Positions 26,309 through 34,958 of a DNA stretch of 64,000 nt are shown here, piece after piece. Below the pieces are notes generated by a model, which did no database searches, was not told the DNA's origin, and was given only the letters and a program-made list of their open reading frames with translations. The position numbers and the translations under genes are program-made. Origin of the DNA: an uncultured Pirellulaceae bacterium (lineage in GTDB: Bacteria > Planctomycetota > Planctomycetia > Pirellulales > Pirellulaceae); the NCBI GenBank assembly GCA_937928555.1, contig CALFWR010000060.1, positions 19,622 through 83,621 on the forward strand, written 5' to 3'. The number at the start of each line of letters is the position of its first letter. Positions within the stretch are counted from its first letter, which is position 1.

Positions 26309-27088
26309 ATGGTTGATTGGAAAAACAAGGTGGTCGTGGTAACCGGCGGCAACGCCGGGTTGGGTGCTTCGATTGGGAAAGCGTTCTTCGACCGCGGAGC
26401 GACGGTGGTGTCGGTCTCGCGTTCGGCTGGCCCGGCAGATTCCGATCGTCGAATTTTTGTGACCGCAGATGTAACGCAGTCGTCGGATGTCAAGCAGGCA
26501 GTGGCGCAGATTGTTGTACGTTGTGGGAGAATCGACGTTTGGATCAACAACGTCGGCAAGTCCACTCGGGTCGCATTGGACCAGTCGTCGATGGCAACCT
26601 ATCGCGACCTGATGGAAGTCAACTTTTTCTCTGCGGTCGGATGTTCGATGGAAGCGTTGCCGTGGTTGGAAAAGACCTCCGGGTCGCTGGTTCAGATCGG
26701 TTCTTTGGCTTCCAAAACAGGCTGGAAGTTCGTGGCTCCTTATGTCACCAGCAAACACGCGCTCGCCGGGTTCGCTCATCAGTTACGCGTCGAAGGGCCC
26801 GACAGCGTGCATTACCTGCTGGTCTGCCCGGGTCCGATTCGACGCGAGGATGAAAAAGTCGATCGCTATGGGGCAGCGGAAGCAGGATTGGACGAAGCGG
26901 CTTCCCAGCCCGGGGCCGGTGTCAAGATATCAGGCATCGACCCTGAGTTGTTGGCAGAAAAGATCGTCAACGCCTGCGAGAAACGAAAGCTCGAGTTGGT
27001 CGTGCCGGGCAAGTCCAGGATTCTGTTTGCGTTGCTGGCCCTGTTTCCCGCTTGCGGCGATTGGCTGCTGCGGCGGCTTGCGAAGTAA
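26309..27088 (+). CDS. Short-chain dehydrogenase/reductase
   Basis: 259 aa with a ribosome binding site AGGAAGA before ATG 26309. The Rossmann motif TGGNAGLGASIGKA, then DVTQSS, NNVG, the catalytic Ser in IGSLAS and Tyr-Lys in YVTSK, and CPGPIRR are all present, so it should be active with NAD(P). The C-terminus has a hydrophobic segment (ILFALLALFPACGDWLL), possibly for membrane association. Substrate unknown. The next gene, xylA, is 165 bp downstream, so they may not be co-transcribed. Confidence 0.87.
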   Translation: MVDWKNKVVVVTGGNAGLGASIGKAFFDRGATVVSVSRSAGPADSDRRIFVTADVTQSSDVKQAVAQIVVRCGRIDVWINNVGKSTRVALDQSSMATYRDLMEVNFFSAVGCSMEALPWLEKTSGSLVQIGSLASKTGWKFVAPYVTSKHALAGFAHQLRVEGPDSVHYLLVCPGPIRREDEKVDRYGAAEAGLDEAASQPGAGVKISGIDPELLAEKIVNACEKRKLELVVPGKSRILFALLALFPACGDWLLRRLAK

Positions 27089-27253
27089 ACCGCCACCGAA
27101 AACAGGCAAAATTTGCCTTGTCGATTCAGCCGATGTCCCCTTGGTTTGCCTTTCGGGTAATTTGTTTCATCGTGATCATATTTAGGGTGGCTTGTCGATT
27201 TCCGCAGCGGTAGACTCACGGTCAATCATTCAAACCATCGTGAGCAGAAAGTT

Positions 27254-28564
27254 ATGTCAGCATTTTCGAGCATCCCCAAGATCGGTTACGAGGGCCCCGA
27301 GAGCGACAATCCATTTGCGTTTCGCTGGTACAACCCCGACGAGATCGTCGAAGGGAAGTCGATGCGGGACCACCTTCGTTTCAGCGTCGTCTACTGGCAC
27401 ACTTTCCGTGGAAACGGCAGCGACCCGTTTGGCATGCCGACGCTTGATCGTCCCTGGGACGACGGATCCAATTCAATCGACAACGCGCTGAACCGAGTCC
27501 GTGTGGCGTTCGAGTTCATGGAAAAGTTGGGATGCCCCTACTACGCGTTTCACGATCGCGACGTTTCCCCGGAAGGCGCATCGCTGGCCGAATCCCATGC
27601 GAATCTGGACCGCGTCGCGGATGCTCTGGAGCAGCAGCAGCAGCGAACGGGCATTAAATTGCTGTGGGGTACCGCGAACATGTTCACGCACCCGCGCTAC
27701 CTGCACGGAGCGGCGACCAGTTGCAACGCGGATGTATTTGCCTACTGTGCGGCACAGGTCAAGAAAGCGATGGAAATCACCAAGCGGCTTGGTGGAGAGA
27801 ACTATGTTTTCTGGGGTGGCCGTGAGGGTTACATGAACCTGTACAACACGGACATCAAACGCGAGATTGATCACCTTGGCCAGTTCCTCAACATGGCCGT
27901 CGACTACTCAAAAGAAATTGGGTTCGAGGGGACATTCCTTATCGAACCCAAACCCAAGGAGCCGACGAAGCACCAGTACGACAGCGACGCGGCGGCCTGT
28001 ATTAACTTTCTTCGAGCCTACGGGTTGATGGATCGTTTCAAGCTGAACATCGAGACCAATCATGCGACGCTCGCTGGTCACTCGATGATGCATGAGCTTG
28101 ACTACGCCGGAGCCCAGGGGTGCCTTGGTTCCATCGACGCCAACACCGGTGACTTGCTGTTGGGTTGGGATACCGATCAGTTCCCGACCGACCTGTATCT
28201 GACGGCCCAGTCGATGATGATCATTCTGAAGTACGGCGGGCTTGGTAGTGGCGGGGTGAATTTTGACGCCAAAGTCCGCCGTGAGAGCATCGATGTGGAG
28301 GACCTTTTTCACGCTCACATCGGCGGGATGGATGCGTTTGCTCGCGGGTTGAAGATCGCTGCGGCGATCCGTGCCGACGGTGGCCTTCAGCAGTTTGTCG
28401 ACGATCGCTACAGTTCCTGGAACACCGGTGTCGGAGCCGACATCGAAGCAGGCAAGCACGATTTCAATTCGCTTTCCGACTACATGATGGAAAAAGGCGA
28501 AGTTGACGCCAACAAAAGTGGACGCCAGGAGTACCTTGAGAACTACATCAACCGGTTCATTTAG
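27254..28564 (+). CDS. xylA: Xylose isomerase
   Basis: Converts D-xylose to D-xylulose (and glucose to fructose). 436 aa, the length of class II enzymes. Conserved catalytic and metal sites are seen: [12 protein letters not shown] with catalytic His, [25 protein letters not shown] with metal Glu/Lys, [13 protein letters not shown] and [10 protein letters not shown]. No xylulokinase is next to it. A hairpin at 28661-28698 may end its transcript. Confidence 0.96.
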   Translation: MSAFSSIPKIGYEGPESDNPFAFRWYNPDEIVEGKSMRDHLRFSVVYWHTFRGNGSDPFGMPTLDRPWDDGSNSIDNALNRVRVAFEFMEKLGCPYYAFHDRDVSPEGASLAESHANLDRVADALEQQQQRTGIKLLWGTANMFTHPRYLHGAATSCNADVFAYCAAQVKKAMEITKRLGGENYVFWGGREGYMNLYNTDIKREIDHLGQFLNMAVDYSKEIGFEGTFLIEPKPKEPTKHQYDSDAAACINFLRAYGLMDRFKLNIETNHATLAGHSMMHELDYAGAQGCLGSIDANTGDLLLGWDTDQFPTDLYLTAQSMMIILKYGGLGSGGVNFDAKVRRESIDVEDLFHAHIGGMDAFARGLKIAAAIRADGGLQQFVDDRYSSWNTGVGADIEAGKHDFNSLSDYMMEKGEVDANKSGRQEYLENYINRFI

Positions 28565-28660
28565 CTTAGCGGAGCTCGGCAAACGCCTTTGTCAGCAACG
28601 AAGTGCCCCGTTTCGTCCCGGACTTAGGATTACTTTCTGAGTAGCACACCAAAGCAGCAC

Positions 28661-28698
28661 GCCTCTCCGAAGCGTGAAAAATCCACTCGCGGAGAGGC
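28661..28698 (+). terminator. Hairpin after xylA, possible terminator
   Basis: GCCTCTCCG (28661-28669) pairs perfectly with CGGAGAGGC (28690-28698) around a 20-nt loop, followed by TGTGATTTTA. The long loop and short T tract make it a weak candidate. Confidence 0.4.
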
Positions 28699-28709
28699 TG
28701 TGATTTTAT

Positions 28710-28735
28710 CCCGGATTATTCACGAGGCGTGGGCG
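28710..28735 (-). repeat. Solo terminal repeat of the 187-bp element (copy E)
   Basis: CCCGGATTATTCACGA followed by GGCGTGGGCG matches one end of the family over 26 bp. The rest of the element is absent. It lies between the convergent xylA and radical SAM genes. Confidence 0.8.
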
Positions 28736-28764
28736 CAGCCCTAATTCTTGGCTGCCCCGGTACA

Positions 28765-29904
28765 CTACTCGTTGATCGCCCCGTGGCATCCTGAACCCGC
28801 TCCTGCGGCGCAGCCAAAGCAATGGCTGTTGGTCACGATCCTGCGGCTGTCGAGAGCTTTGATGTCGGCGCCGATGATGGACCGGGACTTGCAAGCGACT
28901 CCCAGTTCGAGCATCTGGTTGAAGTCACAGTCGTAAAGCTTTCCATCCCAGCTGACCGAAAGCGTCTCGCGACACATGACGCCCGCAGCGGCGGCGGGGT
29001 TGTAAGCGTCGATCAGTTTCTGCATGTACGTTTCGAACTGCTCCTGTTCGAGAAGGTCTTCGAGAAACCGACTGATGGGCATGTTGGTGATGGTGAACAA
29101 GCGGGTGAATTCGATGTCGTAGCGATCGCGCAGTTGCTGACGATAGGTGGCCTCGAGTTCCGATTGGTTTCCCGGAAGTCCGGTGCCGACGGGGTTGTAG
29201 ACCAGCGTCAGCGGCAGCGATTCCGTTTTGCCGTAGCCCAGGTCGTTGAGTAGCTGGAGGGCTTTGACGGATTTTTGGAAAGATCCATCTCCGCGCTGGG
29301 CATCTGCGTTCTCTTCCACGTAGCACGGCAGCGATGCCACGATTTCGACCTCGTTGTCGGCAAGGAACTGCGGCATGTCGGTGAAACCGTTGGCCAGCAG
29401 GATCGTCAGGTTACAGCGATCGATGACGTGGCAACCCAGTTCCTTGGCTTGGGTGACGAAGTAGCGAAAGTTCTTGTTCATCTCCGGCGCGCCGCCGGTA
29501 AGGTCGATCGTCCGGATCTGGCTGTCGCGAATCAGTTTCAGGCAGGCGTCAACTGTTTCCCGATCCATGTTTTCGGCTTTGCGATCCGGGCCGGCATCGA
29601 CGTGGCAGTGTCGGCAAGTCATGTTGCAGAGCTTGCCAACGTTGACCTGGAGGATTTTGACACCGGTTGCCGAGAGTTTGCCGATTCCGGATGCCTCGAG
29701 CGTCTTCGAAAAGTTGGCACCAGCGAATTCGGAAAGAATTTTCACCTGGGAACTCGCTTCAGCAAGGTCCGAGCCGCGGTGTTTGAGTGACAAAACGGGA
29801 AGGTTCACGAGTGACTTTCGTTCAGAACGGAAAAACACATTATGAGCATGGTTGGCGTAACAGTAAATTCCGGTTTGAATTTCTTGCTTATGCCGTGAAT
29901 TCAT
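28765..29904 (-). CDS. arsS: ArsS-like radical SAM/Cys-rich protein (arsenosugar biosynthesis type)
   Basis: 379 aa. The radical SAM cluster motif is CNMTCRHCHVDAGP, followed by TIDLTGGAPEMN. The C-terminal Cys-rich end HCFGCAAGAGSGCHG is the hallmark of the family named for transfer of the SAM adenosyl-derived ribose to arsenic in arsenosugar biosynthesis. No arsM methyltransferase or ars operon is adjacent, so the arsenic role is inferred from family only. The first ~30 residues from ATG 29904 look poorly coding; a GTG at 29808 (VNLPVLSLK) may be the true start. Confidence 0.87.
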   Translation of the reverse strand: MNSRHKQEIQTGIYCYANHAHNVFFRSERKSLVNLPVLSLKHRGSDLAEASSQVKILSEFAGANFSKTLEASGIGKLSATGVKILQVNVGKLCNMTCRHCHVDAGPDRKAENMDRETVDACLKLIRDSQIRTIDLTGGAPEMNKNFRYFVTQAKELGCHVIDRCNLTILLANGFTDMPQFLADNEVEIVASLPCYVEENADAQRGDGSFQKSVKALQLLNDLGYGKTESLPLTLVYNPVGTGLPGNQSELEATYRQQLRDRYDIEFTRLFTITNMPISRFLEDLLEQEQFETYMQKLIDAYNPAAAAGVMCRETLSVSWDGKLYDCDFNQMLELGVACKSRSIIGADIKALDSRRIVTNSHCFGCAAGAGSGCHGAINE

Positions 29905-29914
29905 GCACAGAATG

Positions 29915-31063
29915 CTATCGTTGGATGTCTAGGTCTTCGGCTGAAAGATACCGCATCAGGAATTGGCGAACGGTATTGGCCTGAATCGTCACCGATGCGA
30001 CCCTGCTGGAGCGGGCAATATTGACGCCCTGAAACTTGCCGCCAAGATCCACCAGGGGCCCGCCGCAGCTTTCCGGATCAATGACCGAATCGTGGTGAAA
30101 CGAGCCAGAGAATCCGAACCGCCGCTTGCTGAAGGGGCCGCCTCCCCAGCGGTCTCGTTTGTCGGCAATGGTCCGATCGGGAACCTTTCCGGATATCAAA
30201 TCGCGGGCTCCGTTTCTGAGGATGTCGATGGTGAGCATGTCACCGACTTTGGTTGCTTTTTCGATTTCGCGGAATGCGGCCGCGGCGCTCACCGGTTTCC
30301 CGTTGACCGACTCAATCGTGTCGCCCACTCGAACTCCCAACCGGTCTCCCGCAGTTCCCGGGTAGACACGGGTGACGGTGAGCTTTTCGGTAAGCGTCAA
30401 GCCAAAGTCAACGCAGTCGACACATTCGATGGCCTTGGGTTCGATTGGCGAGCGGGTTGTGATCCCGATGGCAAGCGAGTCACCGCCGTGATCAGGAGAG
30501 ACGACAACTTTTCCAAAGCCAATGGAGTTCGCGCCGGCGAACGTCACCGGTTGCAAGGGTTCTTTTTTGATATCCTGGGCGACGCTGGAAAGGGCAAAGA
30601 GCGCCATATCACTGGAGTCGTCGTAACCTACAAGTTGGCCGGTGAAGGTTTGATTTCCACAAAGGAATTGCAGTGAAACGGTCCTGCGGTCTTTGACCAG
30701 GGAGTACTTGGTGACGATGTGGTTCTTTTTGCTGACCACTGTGGCTAGGGCAATTTGGTTCGCGTCCCGGTCGCGAATTTCGACAACACAGCGGGTGAAA
30801 GGGGCTGTCAGCGGTTTGGCTGCTGCTGCGATCGTCGGTGAGTTGCGGAAGAATTTCGGGTTGGCACCGAAAGGCGCTTTCGCGGTCGCAGCGGCACTTC
30901 CAACCGTCGGCGAGGAGGGGGCGTCGCCGACTGAAAAGTACGTCCGGTTTGTGTTGTCCACCGGTGCAACGGGATTCAGTTGGTGGGGAGTTTGCGCGGT
31001 GGCCTGTTCGGGATTTGCACTCAGGCAAGCGATGCACAGGAGTTGAAGCAGGAACGTTCGCAT
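29915..31063 (-). CDS. Trypsin-fold/PDZ protein lacking catalytic His and Ser (pseudo-protease)
   Basis: 382 aa with a signal peptide (LLQLLCIACLSANPEQATA). The barrel has IVTKYSLVKD where HtrA proteins have the T-x-x-HV motif, DDSSDMALFAL at the Asp position, and ESCGGPLVDL where active enzymes have GNSGGPL; the nucleophile position is Cys. A PDZ-like domain (LTVTRVYPGTAGDRLGVRVG) lies between the Asp part and the SCGGPL part, not after it, an unusual order. It is in tight tandem (2 bp) after the intact HtrA-like gene, so it may be a regulator or scaffold for it. Confidence 0.75.
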   Translation of the reverse strand: MRTFLLQLLCIACLSANPEQATAQTPHQLNPVAPVDNTNRTYFSVGDAPSSPTVGSAAATAKAPFGANPKFFRNSPTIAAAAKPLTAPFTRCVVEIRDRDANQIALATVVSKKNHIVTKYSLVKDRRTVSLQFLCGNQTFTGQLVGYDDSSDMALFALSSVAQDIKKEPLQPVTFAGANSIGFGKVVVSPDHGGDSLAIGITTRSPIEPKAIECVDCVDFGLTLTEKLTVTRVYPGTAGDRLGVRVGDTIESVNGKPVSAAAAFREIEKATKVGDMLTIDILRNGARDLISGKVPDRTIADKRDRWGGGPFSKRRFGFSGSFHHDSVIDPESCGGPLVDLGGKFQGVNIARSSRVASVTIQANTVRQFLMRYLSAEDLDIQR

Positions 31064-31065
31064 GG

Positions 31066-32061
31066 CTATTTGACTCTCACTTCGACCAGTGCGATCAGGC
31101 GAGTGCCGTATCGGTTGATCAAAACCGATACCTGCTGTCCAGCGGATTTGTTTTTGAGTGTAGAGACCAGTGTGGCAAAGTTGCTGATCGTCACACCATC
31201 GATGGATTCGATGACGTCGTCGGCCCGGATTCCAGCGAACTGCGCCGGAGAGCCGCGTCTGACGGTTCGCACCTGGACGCCGCTGGTGACAGTCTGTGCA
31301 TAAACGCCGATGTAAGGTTTCTTTTCGGTAGGCGTGACGCGTTGAGGGTTGTCGAGGCTGTTGGTGGGGACCGTTGGTTGGTCGATGTCCCTGGATGCCA
31401 TCATCGCTCTCCAGTCGTCCCGGTACCTTTGGATTGGAACGTGCAGGTTTTGAGTGATGTCCAGGCGAACGCTGCTGTTGAGAGCGACGATGTTGCCGTT
31501 AAGGTCCAGCAGCGGACCGCCGGAGTCACCGCCCATGATCGGGCAGTCAGTGACGATTTTGGTTTTGTATTGACCGGTGATTCTTCCCAGTCGCGGACTG
31601 GCGACACTGTCACGCGACCACGAAAAGGGGTAGCCCAGGGCCACACACCACTGCCCTTTTTGTGCCGGGTTGCTGCGGGCGACGGTCATCAGAAACGGAT
31701 AGGGCCCCGGTTCCAGCAATCGGATGGCCGATGTGTCGTTGGCGGCGTTGGAGCCAAGGGTGATGCCTCGCACGACCCTGCCATTTGCCAGGCGAACGTC
31801 GATGCCACGTCCTGCGCTGCCGGTCACGTGTGATGCCGTGATGATGATGCCTTCGGGCTTGACGATAACACCGGAGGCAGTTTCGCCAATGGACACAACC
31901 GCTGGTAAAACTTTGGGCAGCATGGCGTCAACGCGATCCTGTATTTCCTGAAGTTGTTTCAGGCCAAATTCGTTCTCGTTGGCCGACACAGCGTCCGGCA
32001 GGAAAATCTGCAGGACGCCTACAAGAGCCGCAAGCAAAATTCTTGTGGTTTGTCGGTGCAT
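31066..32061 (-). CDS. HtrA/DegP-like serine protease with one PDZ domain
   Basis: 331 aa from ATG 32061, with a signal peptide (RILLAALVGVLQIFLPDAVSA). The catalytic triad looks intact: His in GIIITASHV (about residue 78), Asp in NDTSAIRL (about 109) and Ser in GGDSGGPLLDL (about 180). One PDZ domain follows (PYIGVYAQTV, RRGSPAQFAGIRADDVIESI). It is probably periplasmic, for protein quality control. It is followed after 2 bp by the degenerate paralogue. Confidence 0.88.
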   Translation of the reverse strand: MHRQTTRILLAALVGVLQIFLPDAVSANENEFGLKQLQEIQDRVDAMLPKVLPAVVSIGETASGVIVKPEGIIITASHVTGSAGRGIDVRLANGRVVRGITLGSNAANDTSAIRLLEPGPYPFLMTVARSNPAQKGQWCVALGYPFSWSRDSVASPRLGRITGQYKTKIVTDCPIMGGDSGGPLLDLNGNIVALNSSVRLDITQNLHVPIQRYRDDWRAMMASRDIDQPTVPTNSLDNPQRVTPTEKKPYIGVYAQTVTSGVQVRTVRRGSPAQFAGIRADDVIESIDGVTISNFATLVSTLKNKSAGQQVSVLINRYGTRLIALVEVRVK

Positions 32062-32138
32062 GGGTGAAGGCCGAACATGGAGGGTAAGCAGGAACAAACG
32101 CTGCCCCATAGTCTATGTCGGTGGCCCGGGAAGGCAAA

Positions 32139-33323
32139 CTAAATTGCTGTCGGCGTGGACATTTGAGGCTTGCTGTCCAGATAGTACCGGATTGTCGCGG
32201 CGATACCTGCCAACATTGCAAACGCGAAAACACAGGCAAAAAAGCTGCAACCTGCGCTGGGCCAAAAAGCAAGCTGCGTTTGTTGTTGCCAACAGCACAG
32301 GTGAATTAGTGTTGCCATCACCACAAGAACCGTTGGGCTGGCCAAAAGCAAGGCCATCGCCCGGCATCCGACTGGAACAATGTGTCGAACCAACAGAAAA
32401 ACCGCAGCCAGACCAAGGCTTAGCAACGCCACCGAAAGAACGGACTGCCAGCCAAGGAACAATCCCACCAGAGAAAATGCCAAAAAGCAAGCTCTTGGCT
32501 TTTCCAGATTCGAGATGGACACGACTCCCGCTGCCACCAGCGACGCCCATAAACCGAGCCCCGCTGCCAGTAGTGAATCGAGACTGCCGTGGAGCCAGTT
32601 AGTCGAATTGAATTTCCAGTTTACCATTCCAGAAAAATGCGGCAGGAACAAGCTTGTGATCCCCAGTGTCGCCGCCAGCAGCCAAATCGACAGCGGGATG
32701 GGCATCTTTTCGATTCGGATAATCGCCATCGTAAACAGCAGCGACAACAGAACCAAGTGCTGAGCGAGGCTGGCAAGCAAATCCCACTGTGGATCGAAAA
32801 GTGTGTATTCGATTCCCGCGAAAGTGTTGGGAGTGCGAAAGGGAATCGGGACGCCGCCACTGATCGTTTCGCGCAACGTCAGAATCAGAAAGGCAGCCCC
32901 GAGGGTGATTTCGGCCAGCAGATAGCGTGGCGGGATCGGCGTTTGGCAGTGGACGCATTTGCCTTCGTTGCGAAACCAGCCATACACCGGCAGGTTGCTG
33001 GTAAAAGTCAACTTGTGATCACACTTCGGGCAGTGGCTCGAACCAAGAATGCTTTTGCCGCGCGGAACGCGCCACGCGACGACGTTCAGAAAGCTGGCAA
33101 AGCAACCGCCCAAAAAAAAGATCCATGCCCAAAAAAACATCCGCATTGCCAGCGATTGCAGATGCGACACCCAATGCAGAACCTGAGCGAAATTGCCTGA
33201 TGGCCAGAGGTCGAAGTTGATCAGCAGCGAGGTTGCCAGTGGCAGCACAATCAATAGCAGGAAAACCACAACGACCGCCAGGGAAAGTCCGACCCGCAAC
33301 AGACGGCCTGTCCACTTGATCAT
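32139..33323 (-). CDS. Prepilin peptidase-like protein with degenerate A24 protease half
   Basis: 394 aa from ATG 33323. Several membrane segments are visible. The N-terminal domain has GCFASFLNVVAWRVPRGKSI, HCPKCDHKL and VHCQTPIPPRY, i.e. the zinc-binding methylation domain of PilD/GspO. In the second half, catalytic Asp residues expected in the G-x-x-D and G-x-G-D patterns are not found: the regions read MAIIRIEKMPIPLSIW and AAGLGLWASLVAAGV. It may keep the N-methyltransferase-like part only, or act as a scaffold. Confidence 0.78.
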   Translation of the reverse strand: MIKWTGRLLRVGLSLAVVVVFLLLIVLPLATSLLINFDLWPSGNFAQVLHWVSHLQSLAMRMFFWAWIFFLGGCFASFLNVVAWRVPRGKSILGSSHCPKCDHKLTFTSNLPVYGWFRNEGKCVHCQTPIPPRYLLAEITLGAAFLILTLRETISGGVPIPFRTPNTFAGIEYTLFDPQWDLLASLAQHLVLLSLLFTMAIIRIEKMPIPLSIWLLAATLGITSLFLPHFSGMVNWKFNSTNWLHGSLDSLLAAGLGLWASLVAAGVVSISNLEKPRACFLAFSLVGLFLGWQSVLSVALLSLGLAAVFLLVRHIVPVGCRAMALLLASPTVLVVMATLIHLCCWQQQTQLAFWPSAGCSFFACVFAFAMLAGIAATIRYYLDSKPQMSTPTAI

Positions 33324-33531
33324 TGTTCGCTTCGCTGGTTGTGGGTGCTTTCGGGGAAGATGATCAATCGTATCCTGTCGGAATTCGAGGGGTAGCGATG
33401 CCGGGTTTCTCGACAACACTACCCGACGTTTGGCGAGTGGATCAGGTAGCGATTCATCCGCAGTCCTTCAGTTCGCCACAAATACGTTGATAACTTTTGA
33501 TGACGCTAAACTAGCGTCGTGACCAAGGTTA

Positions 33532-33792
33532 TCAGCCTTTACGCTCTGGTTCCTGAAGCTTCTTGTGAGAGCCATCGCAGCGCGGTGCATCACCGGTCTG
33601 TTTGCAGCGGCAGAAGTAACAGGTTTCTGTCTTTTCTGCTGTAAAAACATGCGGGCGAAAGTCAGTGCTCATGTGCTTGCCATCACAGAACGGCTGGGTT
33701 TCTGAAAGCCCACAGGTGCAGTACGCGTACTTTTTGCCTTCTTCAAGTTCGACTTGTGCAGGGCTGTCTGCTGCGACTTTGGGTTTGTCCAT
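33532..33792 (-). CDS. Double CDGSH iron-sulfur protein
   Basis: 86 aa from ATG 33792. Two CDGSH-type 2Fe-2S sites are seen: CTCGLSETQPFCDGKH and CRCKQTGDAPRCDGSH, each with the three-Cys/one-His pattern. Proteins of this size with two such sites are soluble electron-transfer or redox proteins in many bacteria. No neighbour suggests a partner. The 173 bp up to the KdsD gene carry nothing recognisable. Confidence 0.9.
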   Translation of the reverse strand: MDKPKVAADSPAQVELEEGKKYAYCTCGLSETQPFCDGKHMSTDFRPHVFTAEKTETCYFCRCKQTGDAPRCDGSHKKLQEPERKG

Positions 33793-33965
33793 GAGTTTGC
33801 CTGAGGTTGAAATGGTGGCCCGTTTCGGATCAGTCTAGCGAGAGACCGATTTTGGGGAAAGGACAGGCGGTCAGATTGAGCCACGCGTTAGCATGGTTGG
33901 ATCCAAACGTCATTCGCTTGTTGGACGTTGATTTCGACGCCTTGGCTCTGCGGATCAGCCCGCGA

Positions 33966-34958
33966 TTAGAGGCTCACCACGTCGGTGATGTCGATCAGCC
34001 CGATGGGTTTACCCTGTCGGTTGACGACCGGAAGTTCGCTGAAGTTTCGGCAGGCCAGCGTCTCGATTGCGACTTCGGTGCGGGTGCCTTTGGCGATGGT
34101 CAGCGGTTGGCAGGTCATCACGTCCGCGATCGGCTGATCAAGTTGCAGGTCCTGTTGTCGTTCAAGAAGCCTAGCAAGATCGCTGTCGGTGAACAGTCCC
34201 GTTAGTTGGCCCTGTTCGCCGACAAGCATCACCGCGCCGCTGCGGCGAGACTGGGCCTGGTTGCGGACGTAGATCTCGCGAACAGTTAGGGAGTCTTCCG
34301 CGATTCGGCATTGCTCCAGAGGCCGCATGATGTCTTCGACCAGGGACAGTCGCAGTCCCAGCGATCCGCCGGGGTGGAATTTGACAAAATCCTGTGGCAG
34401 AAACTGACGTTCGCGGGAAAGCGTCAGGGTCAACGCGTCGCCGATGGCGAGCATCAGCGTGGTGCTGGTCGATGGTGCCAAACCAAGATGATCGCATTCG
34501 GAGACGTTGCCGTAATTGAGCACAAAATTGGCTTGCTTGCCAAGCGTTGAACCACCGTTGGCGGTGATGGCGATGATGGGCACACCCATCTTTTTTAGCG
34601 TTGGTAGCAGCGTGACGATTTCCGATGTTTCGCCGCTGTTGGAAAGCACCAGAATCACATCGTCACTGGCCACGCGTCCAAGGTCACCGTGGATGGCTTC
34701 GGCGGGGTGCAGGAAGTGGCTGCGTGTTCCGGTAGAAGCCATCGAAGCGCTGATCTTCTGTCCGATCCAGCCAGCTTTTCCCATTCCCGTTACGATCACG
34801 CTGCCGTGGCACTGTTGAATCAGATCAATCGTCGGGTCGAAATCATCGGGAATCGACGATGCGATTCTTTCGACCGCCCTGGCCTGGCTTTGCAGAACGT
34901 CGGTTGCAAAACGAATGCGTTGCAACGAGTAGGAGATTTTGGCCGGTTCGGCAGTCAT
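33966..34958 (-). CDS. kdsD: Arabinose 5-phosphate isomerase (KdsD/KpsF type)
   Basis: 330 aa from ATG 34958, overlapping the exporter stop by 1-4 bp. The N-terminal SIS domain has SVIVTGMGKAGWIGQKISAS and GDLGRVASDDVILVLSNSGE, followed by ECDHLGLAPSTSTTLMLAIG. Two CBS domains complete the C-terminus (AVMLVGEQGQLTGLFTDSDL and ELPVVNRQGKPIGLIDITDV). This is the usual architecture of KdsD, which makes arabinose 5-phosphate for Kdo. Its pairing with an MsbA-like exporter points to a lipid A/Kdo-type envelope glycolipid. Confidence 0.92.
   Translation of the reverse strand: MTAEPAKISYSLQRIRFATDVLQSQARAVERIASSIPDDFDPTIDLIQQCHGSVIVTGMGKAGWIGQKISASMASTGTRSHFLHPAEAIHGDLGRVASDDVILVLSNSGETSEIVTLLPTLKKMGVPIIAITANGGSTLGKQANFVLNYGNVSECDHLGLAPSTSTTLMLAIGDALTLTLSRERQFLPQDFVKFHPGGSLGLRLSLVEDIMRPLEQCRIAEDSLTVREIYVRNQAQSRRSGAVMLVGEQGQLTGLFTDSDLARLLERQQDLQLDQPIADVMTCQPLTIAKGTRTEVAIETLACRNFSELPVVNRQGKPIGLIDITDVVSL

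Noticed and set aside
27908..28582. Minus-strand ORF of 224 codons opposite xylA
   Set aside because: Antisense to a well-supported xylose isomerase.
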